From assembly GCA_963920525.1 (NCBI GenBank), contig OY986436.1, forward strand, positions 6,746,501 to 6,810,500: a stretch of DNA of 64,000 nucleotides. The letters run 5' to 3'. Numbering within the stretch: position 1 is the first letter of the stretch; each line of letters starts with the position of its first letter. The notes beneath the pieces were generated by a model. The model was not told the origin of the DNA. It did no database searches and saw only the letters and a program-made list of their open reading frames with translations. The stretch is from Dichetophora obliterata (lineage: Eukaryota; Arthropoda; Insecta; Diptera; Sciomyzidae). This document shows positions 34,301 through 38,410 of this stretch, piece after piece. The position numbers were made by a program, and so were the translations under genes.

Positions 34301-35896
34301 TATTGTTCTTGTTTGTTTTTGTTGTTGTTCTTGTTGTTGTTATTATTAGCAAGCATTTGAATGAACTAACTATTTGAACTTATCTCTGTTTGCTTGTAAA
34401 AATATTTACATAAATATTTATCAGCAAATAATATCTTGCTGATACTATAGACTTAATTTTCGATAAGCATGAGTTCAGCGCTTATTGACCTCGACTGTTT
34501 TATTTGGTTTTTTATTGCTTTGTTTGCTTTTTTGTTTGTTTTTTTTTTAGTTTTACACATTAAAATATCAGCATCATCTTTAAAAGGTAACTTATTTGTA
34601 TGAAGAGGCACGCGACCATTTTTTTAACTAGCTAGAAAAAACTGAGTGGGCGTGCTTTTGTGATTTTGTGTTAAGTTATTTTGTTAAGCACACCTTTGCG
34701 TACACTTTTACTGTTATAGATGCTTTGATGCATATTTAACAGCTGCTGTTTGTGAGAATTGAAAATTTTGGTTGAAAGAAAACTAGTTTGTTTTCTAAGT
34801 CTTTTGTTTATATTATTTACTTAACATAAGGCTATTAACATAAGTCGGAAAAGGTTTGGAATAAATAAATTTTACTCACCAGCATAGCTATATTCAACAT
34901 CACCACCTCGTCATCCTCACGATTACCTTCGGATAAGTGCTCCTGCCAGACCAATGGATGGCTGGGAGTTGTGGAAATTGTATTGTTGTCATTGAATGAT
35001 ATATTTTGATGAGTCATAATTTCTCTGTAAATTAAATAAACACGTTAGAGCAGCCAGAACATTTAGAATAAATCAAATAAATCAACTTACTTGTAAACAT
35101 AGGGTCCCACTTGCTTCACGTTCATTTTCTCGCGTCCAGCCAGAAAAGCCGCAGCATTTGTTATATTGAATAAGTAGATTTTAATGTAAAGATCTACCGG
35201 TGGCTCAGCCCATAAATTAAAGATTTCACCATCATCCGCTAGCACTAGCTTCCATTTAAAAATTAAATCATATGGATGAATAACTTTTACTAAAATTGCT
35301 ATGGTAATGGCTAAAACACCAATGGCCAAAAGCACAAAAGCACCTGTAATAAAAAAAAAGATAATTTTTCATTAATTTAGGCGTAATATTGTAGGCAAAA
35401 ATGCTTAAATTTGTTAAAACTACTTATTTTACATATTCTAAGCATCTGCAAATCACTTGTAACAAATGTAACAAAAGACTTAAGACACGAACTGAGACTA
35501 GCACAAAACACTGGCTTGCGACAGCAAACAGCTGCAAATCACAGTCACACAGCTGTTGGTTAAAAAAGAAAAGAAGAATACTAGAGCAGTGCTCTCCATT
35601 TTTATTGCATCAAATCAAGAAGCGAGCAATTTGGAAAAATACCCCAACAACAGCTCCAGAACAAGTTGCTTGTAAAATAAGTAAAAGTTGTCAGAATAGA
35701 CTAGAAGCATTCCTTCCAAGGATAAATAAATTAAGAACAAGTTCAAACCAATCCAAATCATAACAACATTACAGCTGAAGCCATAAAAAACTACGCTGCC
35801 TAGAATGCAGAAAAAAGGTCTTAACTTCCCATTGAAGCGAAGGTTTGGCGAAGACTGCGACTTTTGCGAAGACTTTTTGGGTTGATATTTTTTCAT
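7179..35896 (-). CDS. CD36 family (class B scavenger receptor) membrane protein, whole gene model
   Basis: Ten coding exons on the minus strand, each described separately, join with matching phases into about 712 codons. Introns are about 0.43, 0.07, 13.7, 0.07, 0.09, 4.2, 3.4, 0.08 and 4.6 kb from the 5' end. The product has a short basic cytoplasmic N-terminus, a first membrane span (about residues 30-60), a large ectodomain beginning with the family's VKxxGPYVY block, six ectodomain cysteines (as in CD36), about six N-glycosylation sequons, and a second span (about 476-498). It ends in a cytoplasmic tail of about 214 residues, much longer than the 10-40 usual for CD36, emp or croquemort. 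Family members bind lipids, lipoproteins, carotenoids or apoptotic cells at the plasma or endosomal membrane; the ligand here is unknown. Fly genomes carry over a dozen paralogues, so I assign no symbol. Confidence 0.9.
7398..8740. other. Receptor intron 9, distal part: AT-rich, nothing recognised
   Basis: No coding or structured feature is seen apart from a short GAGAGAGAG run near 8556. Composition is strongly AT-biased throughout. Confidence 0.6.
8741..9006. repeat. Two direct repeats about 155 bp apart, GC-richer than flanks
   Basis: Units at 8741-8851 and 8887-9006 share GGGACCTGTCCCAATTCTGC, CCACCAA and a CACTTTTACGTGGCGTT block, with GGGACCTGTCCC being nearly palindromic. They sit upstream of a TATAAAAG box at 9161. 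This layout of duplicated blocks before a TATA box resembles a retrotransposon LTR or duplicated enhancer, but no LTR ends were identified. Confidence 0.7.
9161..9168 (+). promoter_or_regulatory. TATA box TATAAAAG in an LTR-like segment
   Basis: A consensus TATA box followed about 20 bp on by a GATCAGCG stretch that could serve as an initiator, within the GC-richer block 8700-9420. It is on the plus strand, opposite to the receptor gene. It may belong to a solo LTR or to an intronic transcript. Confidence 0.3.
9470..9524. repeat. 19-bp inverted repeat around CGTTTCCATGG
   Basis: Arms 9470-9488 and 9506-9524 (18 of 19 pairs) read CGTTTCCATGG(C/A)GAGTTAA, with a 17-bp loop. The tight spacing suggests either a tiny fold-back element or a cruciform-prone site. 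No coding context. Confidence 0.8.
10081..10720. mobile_element. PIF/Harbinger-like MITE split by an insertion
   Basis: Homologous to the intact copy at 60669-60907: the left half (about 10081-10156, AGTACGAGTTTAAAGTCTAG) and right half (about 10556-10720, ending GAAAAACTAGCCCT) match its two halves. The left terminus is eroded. Between the halves lies about 400 bp of unrelated sequence (10157-10555). Confidence 0.7.
10157..10555. mobile_element. About 400-bp insert inside the split MITE
   Basis: Defined by comparison with the uninterrupted copy at 60.7 kb. Its edges read TACTATTTTGC on the left and, in reverse complement, TACTATGTTTCC on the right, suggesting short terminal inverted repeats. 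It contains no recognised coding sequence. The frame at 10357-10626 crosses its right border and is not a gene. Confidence 0.5.
10773..11925 (+). pseudogene. Eroded hAT-like element with BED-type transposase remnant
   Basis: The left end CAGTGTTGTGAACTGG fits hAT termini, and a diverged inverse of it lies near 11910-11925. Internal words ACGGTAATTT recur near both ends (10793, 10809, 10875, 11845). Around 11140-11290 one frame reads KFKNRC, then FRILWQNIPEIKQWLRPCE, resembling the start of BED-finger hAT transposases. Near 11600 another frame reads DTIVFVRRSKKAPKTDD and IALAESDADFVFEL before a stop; I do not recognise that part. Stops and frame changes abound. The identification is tentative. 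Confidence 0.4.
11994..12551 (-). CDS. Receptor exon 9: end of ectodomain, second membrane span, tail
   Basis: Acceptor CCAACAG precedes ATGATGCCC at 12551, and donor GTGAGT follows GAG at 11994; 558 bases, phase 0 both ends. It opens MMPQLPENLDRRFNF, continuing the LWFE block of exon 8, then the hydrophobic span YLDVIGFWGGWMLGVALLVY. The remainder is cytoplasmic: a polar Ser/Thr/Asp-rich stretch with a DDDDDQ acid run and a CLACNGC cysteine cluster that could be palmitoylated or bind metal (inference). The length of this tail is unusual for the family. Confidence 0.92.
12627..12752 (-). CDS. Receptor exon 8: membrane-proximal ectodomain
   Basis: Between acceptor ATTTTAG and donor GTAAGT, 126 bases encode ESGLPLSLSVKVQINMHF and SHLTAPMLWFEI. 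This matches the conserved block in which CD36 relatives read PxTGxxLxxxxRxQxN and later PxLWxxE. Phase 0 at both ends. The 75-bp intron to exon 9 is typical of short fly introns. Confidence 0.92.
12753..13261. other. Receptor intron 7, part: AT-rich, nothing recognised
   Basis: Only AT-rich sequence without repeats I can pair or frames of interest. Confidence 0.6.
13262..13866. mobile_element. 605-bp inverted-repeat element with about 115-bp arms
   Basis: Left arm from 13262 (AGTCGCTTTTTGCTCTACCA) and right arm to 13866 (in reverse complement AGTCCCATTTTGCTCCACTA) match over about 115 bp, including ACAGTGGTTTTAAATTT. The centre (13380-13750) is GC-richer and contains the quasi-palindrome GGGTCAATTTGACCC. 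No coding frame. Non-autonomous DNA element; superfamily and target duplication undetermined. Confidence 0.75.
14588..14945. repeat. Diverged minisatellite of about 30-bp ATTCAGAAAA units
   Basis: Words such as AATTCAGAAAA, TCAATTGAA and AAATTCTGAAAA recur at about 25-35 bp spacing. Units are strongly diverged and AT-rich. It lies in intron 7 of the receptor gene. Confidence 0.6.
14946..16159. other. Receptor intron 7, remainder: AT-rich, nothing recognised
   Basis: No paired repeats or coding frames stand out between the minisatellite and exon 7. Confidence 0.55.
16160..16326 (-). CDS. Receptor exon 7: cysteine-rich ectodomain block
   Basis: Acceptor GAACAG precedes GTCTCTGCC at 16326 and donor GTAAGT follows CAACCG at 16160. 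It enters in phase 1, completing a Gly codon. It encodes LCQPRGLIDVTDCYYGFP, with two of the six conserved cysteines and the family's CxPxGxxDVxxC pattern, followed by ISLSYPHFVEGDP, the conserved PHF block. It has NIT and NYT glycosylation sequons. 167 bases. Confidence 0.93.
16327..17477. other. Receptor intron 6, 5'-distal part: no gene
   Basis: A short direct repeat GTTTCTTAAGTCTTTC occurs at about 16829 and 16868. A GC-richer patch at 16635-16740 has several GCG words. Nothing coding is recognised. Confidence 0.5.
17478..17721. mobile_element. 244-bp MITE, family with AGGGCTTATTGCAA ends
   Basis: The right end reverse-complemented reads AGGGCTTATTGCAATAACG and TGATAAGCC; the left end reads GGGCAAGAACATGATAAGCC with a few terminal bases lost. 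The same family recurs, interrupted, at 37233-38645: both copies share ATAATCGACTC, AAAATCTCTT and CAGTGGTTGTT-type internal words. Confidence 0.75.
17722..19796. other. Receptor intron 6, middle part: no gene
   Basis: Contains a 93-codon AT-driven frame (18048-18329) that resembles no family I know, and a less biased patch near 18510-18620. No supported gene. Confidence 0.5.
19797..20197. mobile_element. 401-bp fold-back element with about 105-bp arms
   Basis: The left arm from AGATATGCACTC and the right arm (reverse complement AGATATGCACTATTTTCATG) match through AACTCTTGAACCATTAGGAT, TTTTGGTTTCTT and GCCAACAACTTTG. The unique centre is about 190 bp and non-coding. It lies in receptor intron 6. 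Confidence 0.85.
20515..20632 (-). CDS. Receptor exon 6: ectodomain with first Cys pair of the cluster
   Basis: Acceptor CATTTTAG precedes TATCGTCAT at 20632; donor GTAAGC follows AAAAG at 20515, leaving phase 1. Encodes YRHGEPETYGSLTGYKYVF, EENAFDNG and NNTCFCRK. The CFC pair corresponds to the adjacent cysteines of the CD36 disulfide cluster, and NNT is a glycosylation sequon. 118 bases. Confidence 0.92.
20719..20946 (-). CDS. Receptor exon 5: central ectodomain
   Basis: Acceptor ACTTAG precedes ATGTATGAT at 20946; donor GTGAGC follows CAATTG at 20719. Encodes 76 residues including DFETFHTGVPDPSISGLYAT, LPQWDGEHC and FFRKSMCRPM. These match the family's TGxxD...G...W, C and C-R-(S/P) blocks and supply two of the six conserved cysteines. 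NDS sequon present. Phase 0 at both ends. Confidence 0.94.
21020..21220 (-). CDS. Receptor exon 4: ectodomain tunnel region
   Basis: Acceptor CTTGCAG precedes GCCATCTCC at 21220; donor GTAAAT follows GATAGG at 21020. Encodes 67 residues: AISHLAADKSYFFRMALN, then MTAKQFMFGY (the family's TxxExLxGY block) and FEKVGLIDR. It follows exon 3 across the 13.7-kb intron in phase 0, and the joined reading VVMLNIAML-AISHL is continuous with family sequences. Confidence 0.93.
21371..21675. mobile_element. 305-bp inverted-repeat element, AATATAACACGTTTTTAAAATG arms
   Basis: The outer arms share AATATAACACGTTTTT. An inner pair also matches in reverse orientation: CTAAAAACGTGGGGCGCATG against CTAAAAACATGGGGCATATG. 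Arms total about 100 bp with small gaps. Non-coding centre about 100 bp. In receptor intron 3, 150 bp upstream of exon 4. Confidence 0.75.
21866..21931 (-). repeat. tRNA-Lys-like SINE head
   Basis: On the minus strand it reads TGTAGCTCAGAGCACAG, then a perfect 5-bp anticodon stem CGATT/AATCG around loop GCTTTAT (anticodon TTT, Lys), then GTGAGTTCAAGCCTCA as a T-arm with a B-box-like core. The acceptor stem does not pair and the D-arm is shortened, so it is a tRNA-derived repeat rather than a tRNA gene. A second, more decayed copy lies at 23366-23433 with similar flanks. Confidence 0.6.
22013..23279. mobile_element. hAT-like fold-back element, CAGGGACCGTAA ends
   Basis: Left end CAGGGACCGTAA at 22013 and right end its complement to 23279. 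The arms match imperfectly for about 300-370 bp, including TTTACGGACTTTTATTTTTT and TAACTGTTATxxxAAATxT blocks. Flanks ACTTTTTA and CTTTTGTA look like an 8-bp target duplication with one base changed or lost, which together with the CAGGG end suggests hAT. No transposase. A 233-bp MITE (22397-22629) is nested between the arms. Confidence 0.7.
22397..22629. mobile_element. 233-bp MITE, GGGTATTCACAAGG ends, TA-flanked (copy 1)
   Basis: Terminal inverted repeats of about 31 bp, starting GGGTATTCACAAGGTGTGCT, are perfect. TA flanks both ends, consistent with a Tc1/mariner-type MITE. A second copy is at 31651-31897. Confidence 0.9.
23366..23433 (-). repeat. Decayed second copy of the tRNA-Lys-like repeat
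   Basis: Minus strand reads GTGAGTTCTGCAGCTCATAG, then CGATTGATTTAT and GTGACTTCGAGTCTCAAC. It aligns throughout with the copy at 21866-21931, and the flanking CTCAC and TTTTCTAAAT words are also shared. Confidence 0.55.
23549..24343. mobile_element. 795-bp element packed with TACGAAT words
   Basis: Left end CACTCCAAAATATTT and right end (reverse complement) CACTCAAAAAATTTATTAGT. Flanks ATGTATGCA (23540-23548) and ATGTATGTA (24344-24352) agree in 8 of 9 bases and may be a target duplication. Inside, ACGAAT or ATTCGT occurs 24 times by hand count, in both orientations and often as close inverted pairs; chance expectation is about one. ACTAAT or ATTAGT words are interspersed. No coding frame. 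A tRNA-derived SINE head is inserted at 23768-23840. Confidence 0.75.
23768..23840 (-). repeat. tRNA-derived SINE head inside the TACGAAT element
   Basis: The minus strand reads GTGACTTTAGCCTGCTGGTA, then GAGTGCGTGGCC and GAGGTTCAAACCCCAG: A-box and B-box of a Pol III promoter. It is close to the head of the SINE at 32904-33234. The SINE body seen there is missing here, so the copy is truncated. Confidence 0.7.
24868..24985. repeat. GTTCGG-rich repeat, related to 27975-28090
   Basis: Contains CTGTTCGAACCATGTTCGG, CCTATGTTCGGAGG and later GGCCGTGCGACC...CCACTGTTCGG. A diverged counterpart at 27975-28090 keeps TAGGCCAT, GCCGTGTGACC and CCACTGATCGACC in the same order. Short GTTCG(G/A)CC units suggest a small degenerate tandem repeat. 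Confidence 0.5.
24986..26309. other. Receptor intron 3 segment: AT-rich, nothing recognised
   Basis: Long AT-rich sequence with scattered TTAATTA words. No paired repeats or coding frames. Confidence 0.55.
26310..26640. repeat. Diverged tandem duplication of about 175 bp
   Basis: The two units share in order GAAATA...AAAAACAA, TAATTTTTAACT, ATTCAA, TGCGTGA, CAGC-AACTAAA or AGCTAAACAGCAAC and GCTAATTTTAT. Identity is modest and both are non-coding. Confidence 0.6.
26641..27227. other. Receptor intron 3 segment: AT-rich, nothing recognised
   Basis: No repeats or frames of interest were seen. Confidence 0.55.
27228..27398. mobile_element. About 170-bp hairpin MITE
   Basis: Arms of about 60 bp: left ATGTGTTTTTTAAACAGAGG then CAGTACTTTTAAATTGC; right, reverse-complemented, ATGTGGTTTTTCAGCAGCGG then CAGTACTTTGAAATTGC. 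The spacer is about 50 bp. Flanking TTAA-type bases are present on both sides. Confidence 0.8.
27660..27905. repeat. Outlying copy of the 29.5-30.1 kb tandem repeat
   Basis: Contains TAGAGGGGGGTCATATACAT, AATCTTCTGGGGTCCC and CATGAGCTGGCCC, in the same order as the array at 29480-30075. Confidence 0.65.
27959..27983. repeat. 10-bp hairpin AAGGCCTAAA/TTTAGGCCTT
   Basis: Perfect 10-bp stem with a five-base loop at the left edge of the GTTCG-rich repeat at 27975-28090. Confidence 0.8.
28345..28870. repeat. Degenerate tandem array, about 150-165-bp units
   Basis: CTACCTCCCATACAAAGTGA recurs at 28352, 28514 and 28664, and a decayed version ends near 28850. An inverted single copy of the word lies at 63861-63877. 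It follows a TGTCTGTCTGTCCG stretch (28213) common in fly dispersed repeats. Non-coding. Confidence 0.75.
29480..30075. repeat. Tandem array of about 150-bp units
   Basis: About four units share CTCATATCTCTTCCAAATTG, TAGAG(A/G)GGTCAAATGTATGA, GCTGGT...TTTTTCACCCTTA and CTTCTGGGGG(T/C)C. Units are diverged and non-coding. An outlying copy lies 1.8 kb away at 27660-27905. Confidence 0.75.
30084..30626. mobile_element. 543-bp element with GGGGTATTCAC ends, TA-flanked
   Basis: Left GGGGTATTCACTAG and right, reverse-complemented, GGGGTATTTACGAT are each next to TA. The left half contains an internal inverted repeat GCAAAAAAAGAGCTC/GAGCTCTTTTTTGC. The end resembles that of the 22397 and 31651 MITEs (GGGTATTCAC), suggesting a related transposase. 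Non-coding. Confidence 0.55.
31651..31897. mobile_element. 247-bp MITE, GGGTATTCACAAGG ends, TA-flanked (copy 2)
   Basis: Homologous over its length to 22397-22629 (CATGTCATAATGTCATATTG, TGTGTCGTAATCAAACAG, TTAGGACAATATGA), with matching inverted ends and TA on each side. It is inserted in the element at 31502-33321. Confidence 0.9.
32904..33234 (-). mobile_element. tRNA-derived SINE with 12-bp target duplication
   Basis: The head on the minus strand reads GGCGACCGTAGCCTAGTGGG, TAGAGTGCGTGGCC (A-box) and ACCGGGTTCAATTCCAGC (B-box). The body of about 230 bp matches the copy at 43594-43844 (CTTCTATTGATCAATTGTGT, TTTTTACTCTCTGAGGTTT). TCAATATAATTA flanks it on both sides (32892-32903 and 33235-33246), marking target-primed insertion. 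The distal end is an A/T homopolymer tract. Confidence 0.88.
33345..33418 (+). repeat. tRNA-like sequence, probably a SINE head
   Basis: A-box TAGTCTAGTGGAGAGTGCG and a consensus B-box GGTTCGAGTCC within a paired T-arm CCTGG/CCGGG. The expected acceptor strands GCCTTTG and TTCCAGC do not pair, and the anticodon stem is poor, so a working tRNA gene is unlikely. The following 200 bp, with a GCCGAG/CTCGGC hairpin near 33550, may be SINE body. Confidence 0.55.
33419..34879. other. Receptor intron 3, 5' end: no gene
   Basis: Low-complexity patches (CAACAACAACAA near 33778, GTTGTTGTTCTTGTTGTTG near 34321) and AT-rich sequence only. Confidence 0.55.
34880..35024 (-). CDS. Receptor exon 3: N-terminal ectodomain
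   Basis: Acceptor TTTACAG precedes AGAAATTATG at 35024 and donor GTGAGT follows ATGCTG at 34880. Its first base completes the Lys codon of exon 2. Encodes EIMTHQNISFNDNNTIST, then WQEHLSEGNREDDEVVMLNI. The NIS and NNT sequons lie in the ectodomain, and the D-E-V-x-x-L-N block matches the family pattern before the apex helices. 145 bases. Confidence 0.92.
35091..35343 (-). CDS. Receptor exon 2: first membrane span and start of ectodomain
   Basis: Acceptor TTATTACAG precedes GTGCTTTTG at 35343 and donor GTAAGT follows TACAA at 35091. It reads AFVLLAIGVLAITIAILV (membrane span), then a short linker, FNLWAEPPVDLYIKIYLFNI with a glycosylated NIT, and NVKQVGPYVYK, the diagnostic CD36 block VKxxGPYxYR. 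No ATG lies in frame upstream within the exon, so the start must be in an earlier exon. Entry phase is 1. Confidence 0.94.
35773..35896 (-). CDS. Candidate receptor exon 1: start codon and cytoplasmic N-terminus
   Basis: An ATG at 35894-35896 opens MKKYQPKKSSQKSQSSPNL, then RFNGKLRPFFCILG: a basic, Ser-rich head leading into hydrophobic residues, as expected just before the span of exon 2. Two donors would give the needed phase 1. GTAATG after 35773 gives a span of about 36 hydrophobic residues. A non-canonical GC donor after 35800 would join CILG directly to AFVLLA and give a normal 24-residue span. Neither is a strong site, so exon identity is likelier than its exact 3' end. Confidence 0.5.
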
Positions 35897-36031
35897 ATGT
35901 AAGTAAATTTTTGTTTTTGTTTTCAGTCGTTGTATATGTTTTAAAATGAGTTCAGAATTTTTAAAAATGGTTTCTTTTTTATATTTTTTTTATTTTGATT
36001 AATATATGCTGATTAAATTCATCAATTGATA

Positions 36032-36102
36032 TGGCCCAGTAGTAGTAACAGTCAACTTGTAATAGAATGGATCTATCACGAGTTCAATCCTCCGCATCGG
36101 TA
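36032..36102 (+). repeat. Weak tRNA-like sequence
   Basis: GCCCAGTAGTAGTAACAG could be a decayed A-box and CGAGTTCAATCCTCCG a B-box, 45 bp apart. No paired arms survive. It may be an old SINE head; chance is not excluded. Confidence 0.3.
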
Positions 36103-36183
36103 TAATTTATTTTTGTACTCTTTCTTTTCGGCGTTAAATTAATTCTAAAAAAATACATGTAAAAAATAAGATTAATAACAGCA

Positions 36184-36540
36184 CTAATTTTCGAACAAAA
36201 ATTTTTGGACATTTGAAACATTTTCGTTCGACGAATGCTTCGAAAGATTAAAAAAAAATAGTTTCTGTTCACTGGGTTTTATTAGCAAGTTGCGCAGGCC
36301 TCTTAGCTGCGCGGCAAAGCTAAAGCAGCAAAAAAAAACAATGCTCAACAAGAAAATTATTAAGAGAGAGATTATTAAGAGGCCGGACCTGCAATTCACG
36401 TGCTTATCGGGTGACTCGTTTGTTGACTTGACTGCGCATGCACAACCGGCTTTTTTAATTATTATTTTGTTGTGCATTGCCATAACCACAAGAAAACATC
36501 AACAACAACAACAACATTGGCACAGTAACATATGAATTTT
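36184..36540 (-). promoter_or_regulatory. Candidate promoter/5' UTR of the receptor gene
   Basis: A GC-richer block 300-650 bp upstream of the candidate start codon. It has TCTCTCTCTT on the minus strand (GAGA-factor-like sites), GTTGTTGTTGTTGTTG and several GCGC and CATGCGCA words, in contrast to the AT-rich surroundings. No TATA box or clear initiator was fixed. The minus-strand frame here (36184-36489) shows no family signature and is likely incidental. Confidence 0.35.
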
Positions 36541-36923
36541 TACAATAATATTATTATGTTTGTCGTGCAGCGGAAAGTTTTTGACTTTATTAATTATTTG
36601 TTGTTGTTTGTTGATGATGATAATGAGGATAATGACGCTAAAGATATTTTGATTCTAGCTAAAATTTACTCTGGAAAACTTGTTTAAATCTGGTACTTAA
36701 TATGCACAAATTACAGTGTATTAAAAAAAATGTAATCTCATTTATGAAATGCCAGAAAAACAATTATAAACACTTGTAGTTAATTAGCTTGAGAGTTTAT
36801 AATGATGACGGATGGAAATATATGATATAAAGATTTTCTGAGAAGGTGTTGTTAATGTTATTTATGTTGTTGTTCAGTAGAAATAAAAACTTACGAACAT
36901 TTAACGAAAGCTTACTTACGAAA
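36541..36923. other. AT-rich upstream flank
   Basis: Nothing recognised between the candidate promoter block and the first nested element. Confidence 0.5.
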
Positions 36924-37284
36924 CCCTGCAAACATTTGGAAGGCGATTGGAAGAGCAGTTGATTTGGCGAAGTACTTGCGATTCGCCCAAGGGTTTTTTG
37001 GAAGATGGATCGCTTTTCGATCTCCCAGGCGATGAATGCGCAATATTAGAAAAATCTTCCTTCACTCATTTCGGCGATCGTTGGAAGTTGGATCGCGTTT
37101 CAATCGCCTAAGCGATGAATGCGCGATTCAAGAAAAACCTTCAAAATCTTCCTTCGCTCATTCCGGTGATCGTGGGAAGATTGGTTTTTTAAAAATTTTA
37201 AAAATCGATCGTCGGAGTATGAAGTACATATGCAGGGCTTATTGCAAGAACATGATAAGCCACACAAAATTATATAATTAAATT

Positions 37285-37546
37285 ATATAATCATAAGATA
37301 GCACAGTAGTTAGTAGTTTAATAGCCATATTTTCTACGACTTTGTATAAAATATGTTAGTGTGTAAGTTCCTTCTATTCTGTCCTTTTCTTTTTGACGTG
37401 TTCTTGAATTCATGTCATTCAGGTGGGCGGATTACGCCCACTTCGATTAGCATGTCTTTGTACACCAAAACAAGGGTGAGGGTAAAAAAACCTGTTAGAA
37501 TAAGTATATTGCCTTGCTTGGCCAAATAAATAAATAAATAAATAAA
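37285..37546 (+). repeat. Possible non-LTR retrotransposon 3' end with AAAT tail
   Basis: Non-coding sequence with a GTGGGCG/CGCCCAC hairpin (37423-37441), ending in a TAAA/AATA microsatellite (about 37527-37547), as in 3' ends of several fly LINE families. No reverse transcriptase frame is present, so this would be a short 5'-truncated copy. Boundaries are approximate. Confidence 0.35.
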
Positions 37547-37550
37547 TTAA

Positions 37551-37871
37551 AGTTTTTTTCTAAATGACCTCTATATTTATTATGTTGACTTTATATGATT
37601 TAAATACAAATTCTAAATGTTTGATAGTTTAAATCATACTTGATTTAATATTGAAAAAACTTTGTTGTTGTTGTTGTTTCTTTGGAAAAATTCGTTAGAA
37701 CAATTAATTGTTCTAACTTTGACCTTAAGCTCGATAAACGATTTTAAACTGTCAAACAACTCGAATTTGTATTTAAAATCAAGTATGATTTAAACTATCA
37801 AACATTTAGAATTTGTATTTAAATCATATAAAGTCAACATAATAAATATAGAGGTCATTTAGAAAAAAACT
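37551..37871. mobile_element. 321-bp MITE with perfect 98-bp inverted repeats
   Basis: Arms beginning AGTTTTTTTCTAAATGACCT are identical for about 98 bp with no mismatch by eye. TTAA lies at both outer borders (37547-37550 and 37872-37875), suggesting a TTAA target. A perfect 24-bp palindrome, GTTAGAACAATT and its complement, lies in the centre. Related fragments lie at 38223-38410, 39240-39325 and 57366-57425. Perfect arms imply recent insertion or gene conversion. Confidence 0.9.
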
Positions 37872-38222
37872 TTAATCAAATGGTAGAGCTCGACCAAACG
37901 GAAACAGCTGAAAACAAAATCAGCAAAAATTCTAAAAACAACTTCAGTAAACATGCTTTGTTAGTGCAGACTTCCAGCAGGCTGTTGGACTACATATAAT
38001 AACATAAGCATAGAAACTAAAGTAAAACAGAAATACAACAACAAATGTGACATTATGAAATTGAGGGAAAAAAATGAGAAATTGAAGCTTCAAAATCTCA
38101 TCGCCCCGATGGTGCAGTGCGTCAACGCGCTTGCACGGGCAATCACAAAGATTTCTGATGACGCGTTTAGCACCGCAGAAATTGTACAATAAAATCAATT
38201 GCTAGTGGTTTTTTTTCCTTTC

Positions 38223-38410
38223 ATATTGAAAAACTTTGTTGTTGTTGTTGTTTCTTTGGAAAAATTCGTTAGAACAATTAATTGTTCTAACTTTGACCTT
38301 AAGCTCGATAAACGATTTTAAACTGTCAAACAACTAGAATTTGTATTTAAAATCAAGTATGATTTAAACTATCAAACATTTAGAATTTGTATTTAAATCA
38401 TCAACATAAT
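38223..38410. repeat. Truncated second copy of the 321-bp MITE
   Basis: Matches 37651-37850 almost base for base (TTTGTTGTTGTTGTTGTTTC, the GTTAGAACAATT palindrome, CAAGTATGATTTAAACTATC) but lacks the left arm and the outer part of the right arm, which runs into a TAAA microsatellite. Confidence 0.85.

Noticed and set aside
35401..35763. 120-codon plus-strand frame in receptor intron 1
   Set aside because: It runs antisense through the intron and candidate first exon, is Lys/Thr/Asn/Ser-rich, and shows no domain or family pattern.
36184..36489. 101-codon minus-strand frame with a hydrophobic segment upstream of the receptor
   Set aside because: In the candidate promoter/5' UTR block; hydrophobicity comes from T-rich codons and there is no family match. 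It could at most be an upstream frame.
37240..37265. A host-gene feature because AAGAACATGATAAGCCACAC recurs at 17.48 and 37.24 kb
   Set aside because: Both are ends of the same MITE family; the identity is explained by transposition.
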